A DNA stretch of 6,067 nt from Bacteroidota bacterium (GCA_022708005.1 JAKIZN010000114.1:1-6067); one strand, 5' to 3'. Counted from the first letter of the stretch, positions 1 through 6,066 are shown. Translations and numbers: made by a program. The notes: generated from the letters alone by a model not told the origin.

Positions 1-99
1 GGTTATTTATTTATTGGTTATTCTGAATCGCTACATGGAATATCAAAAGCCTTTAAGTTAGTCCATTTTTCTAAAGCAATGGCGTATCAAAAAGAATAA
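1..99 (+). CDS. cheR: CheR chemotaxis receptor methyltransferase, C-terminal end (partial)
   Basis: This is the last 32 codons of a gene that begins upstream of the window, read in frame from base 1 to the TAA at 97-99. The peptide opens with GYLFIGYSESLHGIS and continues with FKLV and a terminal AYQKE. This matches the C-terminal signature of CheR methyltransferases (GYLFLGHSESL, then F-K-L-V, then Y-R-K), where the segment is the end of the SAM-binding catalytic domain. CheR uses S-adenosylmethionine to methylate glutamates on chemoreceptors at the membrane and so sets adaptation. The 26-bp gap to the next gene and the downstream cheY, cheZ and cheA support a che operon. The N-terminal and most of the catalytic domain are outside the window, so activity cannot be judged. 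Confidence 0.88.
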   Translation, partial: GYLFIGYSESLHGISKAFKLVHFSKAMAYQKE

Positions 100-125
100 T
101 GTAGGAATAATGCAGAGAAAGGTAA

Positions 126-491
126 ATGGCAAAGACTATTTTAATAGCTGAAGACTCGGCATCTATCAGAAAATTTATAACCCTTGCGCTAAAAATCAAG
201 GGCTATAGGGTAATTCCTACGCGAGATGGAATGGAGGCATTGGAAAATCTACCCAAAGAGAAGATTGATTTATTGATTACAGACCTTAATATGCCCAACG
301 TCGATGGTTTGGAATTAATAAGGACTATCCGCCAAGATTTAGAATATAAGGATATCCCAATCATCATTCTTTCTTCTTTGTCTAAAGACGAAGACATTAA
401 CGAAGGGTTGGCAGCAGGCGCAAATTCGTATTTGATTAAGCCTTTTAATACTAAACGTATCCAATATGAAGTGGCTAAATATATTGGATAA
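126..491 (+). CDS. CheY-like single-domain response regulator (first of two)
   Basis: A stand-alone receiver domain of 121 residues with no output domain. The acidic pocket is E9-D10, the phospho-acceptor is D53 (in LLITDLNMP), the switch hydroxyl residue is S83, the switch aromatic is Y102 and the conserved lysine is K105 (YLIKPF). All residues needed for aspartyl phosphorylation by a histidine kinase are present. It is less like enteric CheY than its neighbour: it lacks the DWNMPN tryptophan and has Ser at the Thr87 position. It could be a second CheY, a phosphate sink that drains CheA, or a regulator of another output; the sequence does not decide. The start follows the purine-rich GAGAAAGG at 115-122, a short 3-nt spacing. 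It lies between cheR and the canonical cheY, and a 93-bp AT-rich gap follows it. Confidence 0.9.
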   Translation: MAKTILIAEDSASIRKFITLALKIKGYRVIPTRDGMEALENLPKEKIDLLITDLNMPNVDGLELIRTIRQDLEYKDIPIIILSSLSKDEDINEGLAAGANSYLIKPFNTKRIQYEVAKYIG

Positions 492-584
492 ACTAAAGTT
501 TTTTTATTTTTGAGCGATTAATATTTTAACAGTGGAAGCAGATAAAAAATAAATAATATAATTTACAAGCTTAAGGTTAAGTTT
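492..584 (+). promoter_or_regulatory. AT-rich gap with a possible secondary promoter before cheY
   Basis: This is the longest gap in the che cluster. It holds an exact TATAAT at 557-562, 23 bp before the cheY start, but only a poor -35 match (TGGAAG, 533-538, spacing 18). The ribosome binding site AAGG (573-576) sits 8 nt before the ATG. A perfect -10 in sequence this AT-rich can arise by chance, and Bacteroidota often use a different promoter consensus, so an internal promoter for cheY-cheZ-cheA is only a suggestion. A T-rich stretch at 499-511 follows the upstream gene but has no convincing stem before it, so no terminator is called. Confidence 0.2.
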
Positions 585-962
585 ATGATATTTTTAGTTG
601 TCGACGACTCTCCTACTATGCGAAGGATAGTTATCAACGCCCTAAAGACTTTTGGTTACAACGACGTAGTCGAAGCAGGCGACGGGCAAGAGGCTTTGGA
701 AAGGCTGAAGGAAACCAAAGTGGATTTTGTAATCACTGATTGGAATATGCCTAATATGAGCGGGTTAGAATTGACAAAAGCAATTCGTGGCGACGCCTCG
801 CTAGCGCATTTGCCAATTCTTATGGTTACTACTCGCGGATTAAAGCAAGATATTATCGAAGCGCTTAAAGCCAGAGTGAATAATTACGTTGTAAAACCAT
901 TTACGCCGCAAGTCCTTAAAGAAAAGCTTGACGCTGTTCAAAAAGCTCTGCAGGGCAGTTAA
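585..962 (+). CDS. cheY: Chemotaxis response regulator CheY
   Basis: A 125-residue single receiver domain very close to enteric CheY: it begins MIFLVVDDSPTMRRIV and contains ITDWNMPNMSGLEL, LPILMVTT and NNYVVKPFTP. The acidic pair is D7-D8, the phospho-acceptor D52, the switch threonine T82, the switch aromatic Y101 and the lysine K104. Phosphorylated by CheA, CheY-P would diffuse to the flagellar switch (FliM/FliN) and change rotation; the adjacent CheZ would dephosphorylate it. The ATG follows AAGG at 573-576 with 8-nt spacing. The stop is 16 bp before cheZ. Near identity to classical CheY over the alpha4-beta5-alpha5 face fits docking to FliM-type peptides, which is notable because the neighbouring CheZ carries several such peptides. 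Confidence 0.95.
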   Translation: MIFLVVDDSPTMRRIVINALKTFGYNDVVEAGDGQEALERLKETKVDFVITDWNMPNMSGLELTKAIRGDASLAHLPILMVTTRGLKQDIIEALKARVNNYVVKPFTPQVLKEKLDAVQKALQGS

Positions 963-968
963 AATATT

Positions 969-972
969 GGAG
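969..972 (+). promoter_or_regulatory. Ribosome binding site that fixes the cheZ start
   Basis: GGAG at 969-972 lies 6 nt before the ATG at 979. The reading frame is open further upstream, with an in-frame ATG at 928 inside cheY. The 979 start avoids a 35-bp overlap with cheY, has the Shine-Dalgarno sequence, and gives an N-terminus (MKHKDISVLLQ) without the odd basic leader. The sites before cheY (AAGG) and cheA (GGAG, 2034-2037) are of the same kind. Confidence 0.6.
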
Positions 973-978
973 AGAAAA

Positions 979-2016
979 ATGAAACATAAAGATATTTCGG
1001 TATTGCTCCAAAAAGCAGATGAGCTTAGAGCATTATTCGTATTAGGTCAAAGAGTTATTCCATTCCTTGAAGAGATTTTTATTTTTGTTAGCGAAATACA
1101 GCCATTGCTCGACGAAATTAATAATTCTATACAAGAGAACTTAAAGAAAATGCCGTCGGCTTCAAAGCAACTTAGTAAAGTTACAGAAGCAACGGAAATG
1201 GCGACCACTGAGATAATGGATATTGTCGATGGCATATTATATAAAGTCGATATAATTAATGCTAACTTCAAAAGACTGATAGATATAAGCCAGAAAAATC
1301 GCGAAAATCCAATTAAGTTATTAGAGTCGATATATAAATCAATCAAGAAAGGACAAGATTTAAAGCCACTATTGCCCAGTTTGGCTACGTCAATCGCAGC
1401 AATGAAGAACGTCTCAAATAACGAAACTGATAAAATACTTCGCGAAACCGACGAGCTAATACAGAGCATCAGCAACGACTCAAGTTCAATAATGATATCG
1501 CTGCAAGTGCAAGACATTACTGCACAGCAAATTGCAGCCGTAAATAATTTGCTCGAGACAATTCAAGGAAAATTGGGCACTATACTGGCTCACTTCCACC
1601 AATCCGACATAGGCGAGCTTGTCCATCATGAGATTAACTACGACGAAAAAATAAAAGTATCACAATTGCATAGGAAAGTCGCTTTCGACCCCGACGCAGT
1701 CGAGGCTATAGCCAATAAAGAAGTTCGTCAGCAACAAGTAGATGACCTTATCGACAAGCATAGCCAAGGCGGGGTGGAAGCGATAGAAGAAAATTTCTCC
1801 CAAGATGATATTGATGCACTGCTTGCGGGCAGCGGAGCAGACGAAGAGGCAATTGAAGAAATTGCAGAAGAGGAAGTTGCTGATATACAAGGCGGAGCTG
1901 CCGAAGCGCAAGACGTAGTCGACGCACAAGAAGAAGTAGCCGAAGCACAGGACGAGGAAGAAGACCCATTTGCTCAATTTTCTCAAGATGATATTGACGC
2001 ATTATTCGGAAAATAA
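979..2016 (+). CDS. cheZ: CheZ-type CheY-P phosphatase with extended tail
   Basis: From the ATG at 979 the protein has 345 residues; E. coli CheZ has 214. Two CheZ signatures are visible. Residues 58-84 (MPSASKQLSKVTEATE onward) match the conserved helix, and VQDITAQQI contains D179 and Q183, equivalent to the catalytic D143 and Q147 in the DLTGQ motif of E. coli CheZ. The helical body (to about 225) should form the long four-helix bundle of the dimer, which inserts the glutamine into the CheY active site and hydrolyses its aspartyl phosphate. The tail is acidic and Ala/Glu/Gln-rich (about 283-330). It carries CheY-docking-like motifs: QQQVDDLIDK (251-260), SQDDIDALL (274-282) and the extreme C-terminal SQDDIDALFGK (335-345). 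E. coli CheZ ends with one such peptide. CheZ is best known in Proteobacteria, so divergence is expected. It sits between cheY and cheA with short gaps. Confidence 0.85.
   Translation: MKHKDISVLLQKADELRALFVLGQRVIPFLEEIFIFVSEIQPLLDEINNSIQENLKKMPSASKQLSKVTEATEMATTEIMDIVDGILYKVDIINANFKRLIDISQKNRENPIKLLESIYKSIKKGQDLKPLLPSLATSIAAMKNVSNNETDKILRETDELIQSISNDSSSIMISLQVQDITAQQIAAVNNLLETIQGKLGTILAHFHQSDIGELVHHEINYDEKIKVSQLHRKVAFDPDAVEAIANKEVRQQQVDDLIDKHSQGGVEAIEENFSQDDIDALLAGSGADEEAIEEIAEEEVADIQGGAAEAQDVVDAQEEVAEAQDEEEDPFAQFSQDDIDALFGK
1798..2007 (+). repeat. Duplicated SQDDIDAL-coding motif within cheZ
   Basis: The two copies are 1798-1824 and 1981-2007. Each is preceded by a Phe codon and encodes S-Q-D-D-I-D-A-L plus L or F. 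They share the uninterrupted 14-mer CAAGATGATATTGA and then differ mostly at synonymous positions (GAT/GAC, CTG/TTA). That pattern suggests an old duplication kept by selection on the peptide. The 156 nt between the copies encode an acidic linker with AEAQD-type repeats. Confidence 0.75.
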
Positions 2017-2043
2017 ACTAAATAAAAACGTGGCGGAGTTGTT

Positions 2044-4026
2044 ATGTCGTCTATAAATTATTCTGACCCAGATATGCAGGAAATCTTTGAAGGATTTCTT
2101 GTTGAAACTAATGAGTTGCTTGAAGGGCTAAGCCAAGATCTGATTGAAATGGAAACTAACTCTGATGATATAGAGCTAATAAATAGAATATTTAGAAGTT
2201 TTCATACCATCAAGGGATCTTCGTCATTTATGGGATTTAACGTTATAGCGGATATAACTCACCACGCCGAAGATATTTTAAATAAGCTAAGACGCTTCGA
2301 ACTTGCGGTAAGCCAAGAAATTATAGACGTGCTTTTTGAAGTGCAAGATTGGATTTCGCTGCTAATTGGCAAGCTCAAAGAAGGCGAAGACACTACTGTC
2401 GATTACAGCAAAACAATTGAAAGAATAGAAGAGTTGAAGTCTGCTAACCTTGCTGCCCAGCAGAGCGAAGCTACCAAAGAATCTGCTGAAGAACCTGCAG
2501 CCGGTATAGGCGAGACTCAGAGCCACCTTGAAGCCGTGCTTGCTAATACGGAAATGATTTCAAGACCGGGCGATTTTTCCGACGAAGAATTGGCTATGAT
2601 ACAAGCGGCATTCGAAGAGGTCAATTCAGCTTTCAAAGAGGAATTAGCAACCCATTCATTAGAAGAAGTGGAAATGACAGACATTGCCCCACTTGAGGAA
2701 GCAGATGCCGCAACCGATGATGTCCCGCCCGCCGCTGTTATAACCAATCAGCCAACCGCTCCTCCGCCGCCAGCAAGTCATACAGAAAAAGAGCAAGCTA
2801 AAAATGGCTCAAAGCTTTCTAAAGCCACAGCTTCGGATACTATCAGAGTTGACGTGAATAGGGTAGAGTCGCTAATGGATCTGTCTGGTGAATTAGTGCT
2901 TGGCAGAAATAGGTTGGCGCAAATTACTGAGCTAATCGGGCAAGAGTTTGAAAATAAAGACAAAATAAGGGATCTGATAGAAACTACTTCGCAAATTGAT
3001 TTTGTTACTTCCGAAATCCAAGCTGCTGTGATGCGGATGCGAATGGTTCCTATCGGCAAGTTATACCAAAGAGCGCCTCGTATTGTTCGTGATTTGAGCA
3101 AGGAATTTGGCAAAAAAATCAATATAGTAGTCCAAGGCGAAGAAACTGAAATTGATAGGGGTATTATCGAAGAGCTGAACGACCCGCTTGTTCACATGAT
3201 AAGAAACTCTTGCGACCACGGCATAGAATCGGCAGAAGTCCGCATTAAAGCGGGCAAACCAGCAAATGGAACAATTACGTTAGATGCAGACCAAGAGGGA
3301 AATAATATTGTGCTCCGCATATCGGACGACGGCGCAGGTATGGACCCAGAAAAGCTAAAAGCTAAGGCTATCGAAAGAGGAGTTATTACTCCCGAGCAAG
3401 CAGCTCAAATGTCTGCTCGCGAAGCCTACCAGCTAATATTTTCCCCCGGATTTAGCACGGCTGCTAAAGTAACTGCTGTATCTGGGCGCGGGGTTGGCAT
3501 GGACGTGGTGCGAACTAATATCCAGCACTTGAAGGGCATTATCGATATAGAATCAGAATTGGGCAAAGGCACTACCTTTATAGTGAAATTGCCTCTGACT
3601 TTGGCAATAATTCAAGGGTTGCTCGTTCGGGTTCAAAATGAAACGTATGCCCTTCCACTTAGTTCAGTAGTCGAAGTCGTTGCTATTGATTTGGATAGCA
3701 TACATTCAGTAAATCATCAAGAAGTTATTCGTATTCGTAGCGAAGTTTTACCTATTATCAGGCTTGATAATGCACTCAGCGTGAAGTATCCGAAGGAAAG
3801 TTTGGAAAATCGCTATGTTGTCAATGTAGGGCTTGGCGTGCAGCGAGTAGGCTTAGTTGTTGATGAGCTATTAGGGCAGCAAGAAATTGTTATTAAATCG
3901 CTTGGCGAATATCTTGGAGGCATCACTGGCATAGCTGGCTCAACTATATTAGGCAACGGGCGCGTAATTATGATTATCGATGTGGCAGACCTTATAGAAT
4001 CTATATATCAAAATAGCTTTATGTAG
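2044..4026 (+). CDS. cheA: Chemotaxis histidine kinase CheA
   Basis: A 660-residue cytoplasmic kinase that takes signals from chemoreceptors through CheW and phosphorylates CheY. P1 (HPt) covers about residues 8-133 with phospho-acceptor H54 in FHTIKGSSSFMGF. A long acidic, Ala/Pro-rich linker (about 135-262) follows, with no recognisable P2 domain. P3 dimerisation helices span about 265-330. P4 has all ATP-binding boxes: N box HMIRNSCDHGIE (384-395), G1 SDDGAGMD (427-434), F box FSPGF (466-470) and G2 GRGVGMD (481-487). The P5 CheW-like domain is at about 520-655 and includes GLVVDELLGQQEIVIK. No C-terminal receiver is fused. GGAG at 2034-2037 precedes the ATG by 6 nt, and cheZ ends 27 bp upstream. 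It is the last gene of the + strand cluster, since the next gene converges on it. The intact catalytic boxes argue for an active kinase. Confidence 0.97.
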   Translation: MSSINYSDPDMQEIFEGFLVETNELLEGLSQDLIEMETNSDDIELINRIFRSFHTIKGSSSFMGFNVIADITHHAEDILNKLRRFELAVSQEIIDVLFEVQDWISLLIGKLKEGEDTTVDYSKTIERIEELKSANLAAQQSEATKESAEEPAAGIGETQSHLEAVLANTEMISRPGDFSDEELAMIQAAFEEVNSAFKEELATHSLEEVEMTDIAPLEEADAATDDVPPAAVITNQPTAPPPPASHTEKEQAKNGSKLSKATASDTIRVDVNRVESLMDLSGELVLGRNRLAQITELIGQEFENKDKIRDLIETTSQIDFVTSEIQAAVMRMRMVPIGKLYQRAPRIVRDLSKEFGKKINIVVQGEETEIDRGIIEELNDPLVHMIRNSCDHGIESAEVRIKAGKPANGTITLDADQEGNNIVLRISDDGAGMDPEKLKAKAIERGVITPEQAAQMSAREAYQLIFSPGFSTAAKVTAVSGRGVGMDVVRTNIQHLKGIIDIESELGKGTTFIVKLPLTLAIIQGLLVRVQNETYALPLSSVVEVVAIDLDSIHSVNHQEVIRIRSEVLPIIRLDNALSVKYPKESLENRYVVNVGLGVQRVGLVVDELLGQQEIVIKSLGEYLGGITGIAGSTILGNGRVIMIIDVADLIESIYQNSFM

Positions 4027-4069
4027 TTGAAGTCGGATGCATGATTGCCCAAAGAGCTTTTGCATTCAA

Positions 4070-4870
4070 TTATATTTCAAAACTCAGGCTCGCATTAGCT
4101 GTCCAGCCAAGTTTGCGATGCCGCGAGAGTGCTACTTTCATAAATGTTCCGTTGCTGTCTAATCCTATCGACGCTATTCCCGCTATCTGCGAAAAAAGCG
4201 AATAAAATTCTATCCCATAGCTTATAGATTGATTATACAAGTGCAGCAGCGAGAAATTATTGCTAATGCGACGATTTGAATTTATAGAGAAAGAGTAATC
4301 CAATAATACATTTCCCTCTATGGCGCTGCATATACCAATAGAATACGAAGTGGGGTCGCTAAAAGTTTTTCGCAACAGATTGGTTATGGCTACCGCAATG
4401 TGCAGATGTTCAAATGCTTCAACTGACGCGGCAAGGTGCAAGCCGCCATAGCCACTTGAGCCAATATTTTTATATCGAGCATATTCATAATCGCCACCGA
4501 TAGCAATAAGTATGGCAGTATCAACTTGGCTGGCAAAAGTAAAGCTATAGCCTAAATTACTATATTGCTCAAAATGTCTGCCCTCAATCGAGCTGCCGAA
4601 CTTAACAGCTTTACCTAAAGATGTGTAAACGGCTATTTGCGAATTATTTAGCTCGCTAAGCCCAAATTTAGAAGGCATAACGCTAAACTCTAATCTATCA
4701 TTTAAATTTTTGTGGAAGTTAGCTGGATTTTGCACAACGGAGCGAGCCGAAGTCGTGCCAGATTTTGTTGGAAATAGCAAAACTTCTTGCCCGATAGCAA
4801 GATTTATAGAGAAAAATAGGAGAATTAGCACTATTAGTGAAATAATTTTAACTTTAATTCGGTTTAACAT
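4070..4870 (-). CDS. Secreted outer-membrane beta-barrel protein, PorV/PorQ-like
   Basis: A 266-residue protein with a clear signal peptide: basic MLNRIKVK, a hydrophobic stretch to about residue 26, and probable cleavage before QEV. The mature part alternates hydrophobic and polar residues in short strands and ends in an aromatic strand (TANASLSFEI), as in outer-membrane barrels. Near the N-terminus, TTSARSVVQNPANF resembles the start of PorV/PorQ and FadL-like barrels (SAR, then NPA), and the LGWTANASLSF ending resembles their last strand. It is shorter than the roughly 300-400 residues usual for PorV/PorQ. PorV and PorQ are outer-membrane parts of the type IX secretion system, and the divergent neighbour is PorD-like, which supports that context. 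An exact role is not assignable; another orphan barrel is possible. No clear Shine-Dalgarno sequence precedes the start. Its 3' end faces cheA across 43 bp. Confidence 0.7.
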   Translation of the reverse strand: MLNRIKVKIISLIVLILLFFSINLAIGQEVLLFPTKSGTTSARSVVQNPANFHKNLNDRLEFSVMPSKFGLSELNNSQIAVYTSLGKAVKFGSSIEGRHFEQYSNLGYSFTFASQVDTAILIAIGGDYEYARYKNIGSSGYGGLHLAASVEAFEHLHIAVAITNLLRKTFSDPTSYSIGICSAIEGNVLLDYSFSINSNRRISNNFSLLHLYNQSISYGIEFYSLFSQIAGIASIGLDSNGTFMKVALSRHRKLGWTANASLSFEI

Positions 4871-4947
4871 TTTGTGCTGTCATTCGTTATTTAGTTAAGG
4901 CACTAATATGCAAGTTAATATATTTTAGATAAAATACAAGGGAAAAA
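4871..4947. promoter_or_regulatory. Divergent intergenic region between the barrel gene and porD
   Basis: These 77 AT-rich bases separate two divergently transcribed envelope genes, so they should hold both start signals. On the + strand AAGGG (4938-4942) is a good ribosome binding site 5 nt before the porD ATG. Possible -10-like hexamers (TATATT 4919-4924, TAAAAT 4930-4935) lack convincing -35 partners, so I do not name a specific promoter. Nothing resembling an operator palindrome is evident. Confidence 0.4.
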
Positions 4948-5730
4948 ATGAAAAAAGCACTATTATTATTACTCTGTCTGCTTGCTTTGCCGATTAGCTC
5001 TAAAAGCCAAGAGATTGAAGCAACTGTAACAGTAAATATGGAACAGCTCGACCCAGAAAAGCGAGTAGATGTATCGTATATGGAACGAGATGTGCAAAAT
5101 TATCTCAACAGCCAGCAATTTGTAACTAACGAGTGGGAAGGTCCTAAAATACCAGTAGATGTTACAATTATGCTTTCGGGCGGCAATCGAGGCGTCTATT
5201 CTGCGAGGTTGCTTCTTGTCTCGCGACGCCACTTGCTTGGCGATGACGAAGGCTCTTCTGTTGTGCTGCGTTTAGTCGATAGCAAATGGGCGTTCCCATA
5301 TTCCCAAGGCGCAAATTTAAGTTTCAATATGCAAAGATTTGATGAATTTACAAGCTTGTTGGACTTTTATATGATGCTTATAATAGGTATGGATTTGGAT
5401 ACTTATGGCGAACTCGATGGCTCTGTGGCTTATGAAAGGGCGAAGCAAATTGTAATCTTAGGCGCTAATCGCGGAACAGATGGCTGGTCAACTTACGCGG
5501 CTCCCGGTGAATTTACGCGGTATGCACTGGTTAGCGAACTGACCGATTTGAGATATAGCGATTTTAGGCGATTAATCTTTTCTTATTTTGTCGATGGGCT
5601 AGATATGATGTCGTCTAATAAAGAAGTTGCAAAGGCGAATATAGCGAAAATAATAGATGCTATGGCGGAAAAATGGTGGGACCAAGCGCTTTGTTGCAAG
5701 GATTTTTCGATTCAAAGTCGCGTGAAATAG
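4948..5730 (+). CDS. porD: DUF4835 / PorD-like T9SS-associated protein, frame disrupted near the 3' end
   Basis: As it stands the frame encodes 260 residues. A signal peptide (MKKALLLLLCLLALPISSKS, cleaved before QEI) implies export to the periplasm. The body matches my recollection of the DUF4835 (PorD) family of Bacteroidota: an early ATVTVNMEQL strand, FDEFTSLLDFYMMLIIGMDLDTY in the middle, then the A-Q-I-V helix, GWSTYAAP and YFVDGLDMMS followed by KANIAKIIDAM. The family is linked to the type IX secretion system, but its biochemical role is not established. After K242 the frame runs into an unrelated tail (WWDQALCCKDFSIQ onward) and stops early; the expected family C-terminus lies in another frame to 5831. 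The cause is a one-base deficit in the A run at 5669-5673. This is either a sequencing error, a real inactivating indel, or slippage-dependent expression. AAGGG precedes the ATG by 5 nt. Confidence 0.82.
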   Translation: MKKALLLLLCLLALPISSKSQEIEATVTVNMEQLDPEKRVDVSYMERDVQNYLNSQQFVTNEWEGPKIPVDVTIMLSGGNRGVYSARLLLVSRRHLLGDDEGSSVVLRLVDSKWAFPYSQGANLSFNMQRFDEFTSLLDFYMMLIIGMDLDTYGELDGSVAYERAKQIVILGANRGTDGWSTYAAPGEFTRYALVSELTDLRYSDFRRLIFSYFVDGLDMMSSNKEVAKANIAKIIDAMAEKWWDQALCCKDFSIQSRVK

Positions 5731-5831
5731 CGTCATTAATGGCTGGCTATAGCGATAAAAAAGTCTTTGATAATTTGATATATATAGATCCAACAAACGC
5801 TCATATATATCAAGAAGCGCGAAACAAGTAG
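5674..5831 (+). pseudogene. porD: Out-of-frame C-terminal part of the PorD-like gene
   Basis: In the frame one base behind that of the upstream coding region, the sequence reads MVGPSALLQGFFDSKSREI, then SLMAGYSDKKVFDN and LIYIDPTNAHIYQEARNK, to TAG at 5829-5831. This matches the usual DUF4835 ending (P-N-S-x-L-L-Q-x-F-F-D-A-K-x-D-E-I, later the D-P-T-N-A type end). Adding one A to the AAAAA at 5669-5673 joins it after K242 to give 294 residues, the usual family length. The reading of the frames is direct; the family match is from memory. Confidence 0.8.
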
Positions 5832-5894
5832 AGTAAAAGCTAAACAGAAAAAGTCGCCCGTCTTATAAAGTTTCTAATGGATTGTTTGGGTTTA

Positions 5895-5927
5895 AGATGT
5901 CCTACACCTTCGAGGTGTAGGACATCT
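5895..5927. repeat. Perfect 15-bp inverted repeat (hairpin) with 3-nt loop
   Basis: The arms AGATGTCCTACACCT (5895-5909) and AGGTGTAGGACATCT (5913-5927) are exact reverse complements around TCG. The sequence would form a very stable stem-loop on either strand. There is no T-tract after the stem on the + strand (GGAAAACACTG) or on the minus strand (TAAACCCAAAC), so it is not a standard intrinsic terminator. It lies after the PorD-like gene and overlaps the end of a minus-strand open frame, a convergent position where a two-way terminator would be useful. It could also be a dispersed extragenic palindrome (REP-like). Whether it recurs in the genome cannot be seen here. Confidence 0.8.
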
Positions 5928-6066
5928 GGAAAACACTGACATTCTCATCTGTTACCTTATAGGATAGCCCCATAAATATTTCTAATTTGATATATTTATT
6001 AGCTCGGATTGACTTCTTCAAATTCGCCAATAGTCCTATTCTTCCTGCAATTATCCCAATTAAATA
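5902..6066 (-). CDS. Possible 3' end of a gene entering from the right edge
   Basis: Reading the minus strand from base 6066, 54 codons are open before a TAG at 5902-5904. The peptide starts YLIGIIAGRIGLLANLKKSI and later contains KLEIFMGLSYKVTDENV. Composition looks protein-like (an amphipathic helix, then a mixed segment), and the other five frames here are closed by several stops. I do not recognise a family. The last eight codons lie inside the perfect hairpin, so the natural C-terminus may have been altered by that element. Fifty-four open codons in AT-rich DNA can occur by chance, so confidence is low. Confidence 0.27.
   Translation of the reverse strand, partial: YLIGIIAGRIGLLANLKKSIRANKYIKLEIFMGLSYKVTDENVSVFQMSYTSKV

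Noticed and set aside
569..580. Small inverted repeat CTTAA-GG-TTAAG over the cheY ribosome binding site
   Set aside because: Five AT-rich pairs with a 2-nt loop are too weak to form a credible regulatory hairpin.
928..978. Longer CheZ start at 928 overlapping cheY
   Set aside because: The 979 start has GGAG at 6-nt spacing and avoids a 35-bp overlap; the extra 17 residues show no CheZ similarity.
1047..2002. Minus-strand open frames opposite cheZ (1047-1517, 1660-1986, 1748-2002)
   Set aside because: They are antisense shadows of a strongly supported gene, with low-complexity Ser/Ile- or Leu/Arg-rich translations and no recognisable motifs.
2517..3122. Minus-strand open frames opposite cheA (2517-2747, 2778-3122)
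   Set aside because: They lie antisense to conserved CheA coding sequence and have Ser/Ala-rich, non-protein-like compositions.
4027..4069. Possible two-way terminator between cheA and the barrel gene (GATGCA...TGCATT)
   Set aside because: The stem is only 5-6 pairs including a wobble, with a loop of about 19 nt and no T-tract.
4710..4898. Plus-strand 62-codon frame opposite the start of the barrel gene
   Set aside because: It overlaps the signal-peptide coding region of a gene with a clear signal sequence and has no convincing start signals.
4969..5796. Minus-strand frames opposite porD (4969-5232, 5599-5796)
   Set aside because: They are antisense to a recognisable protein family, including its displaced C-terminal part; translations resemble no family.
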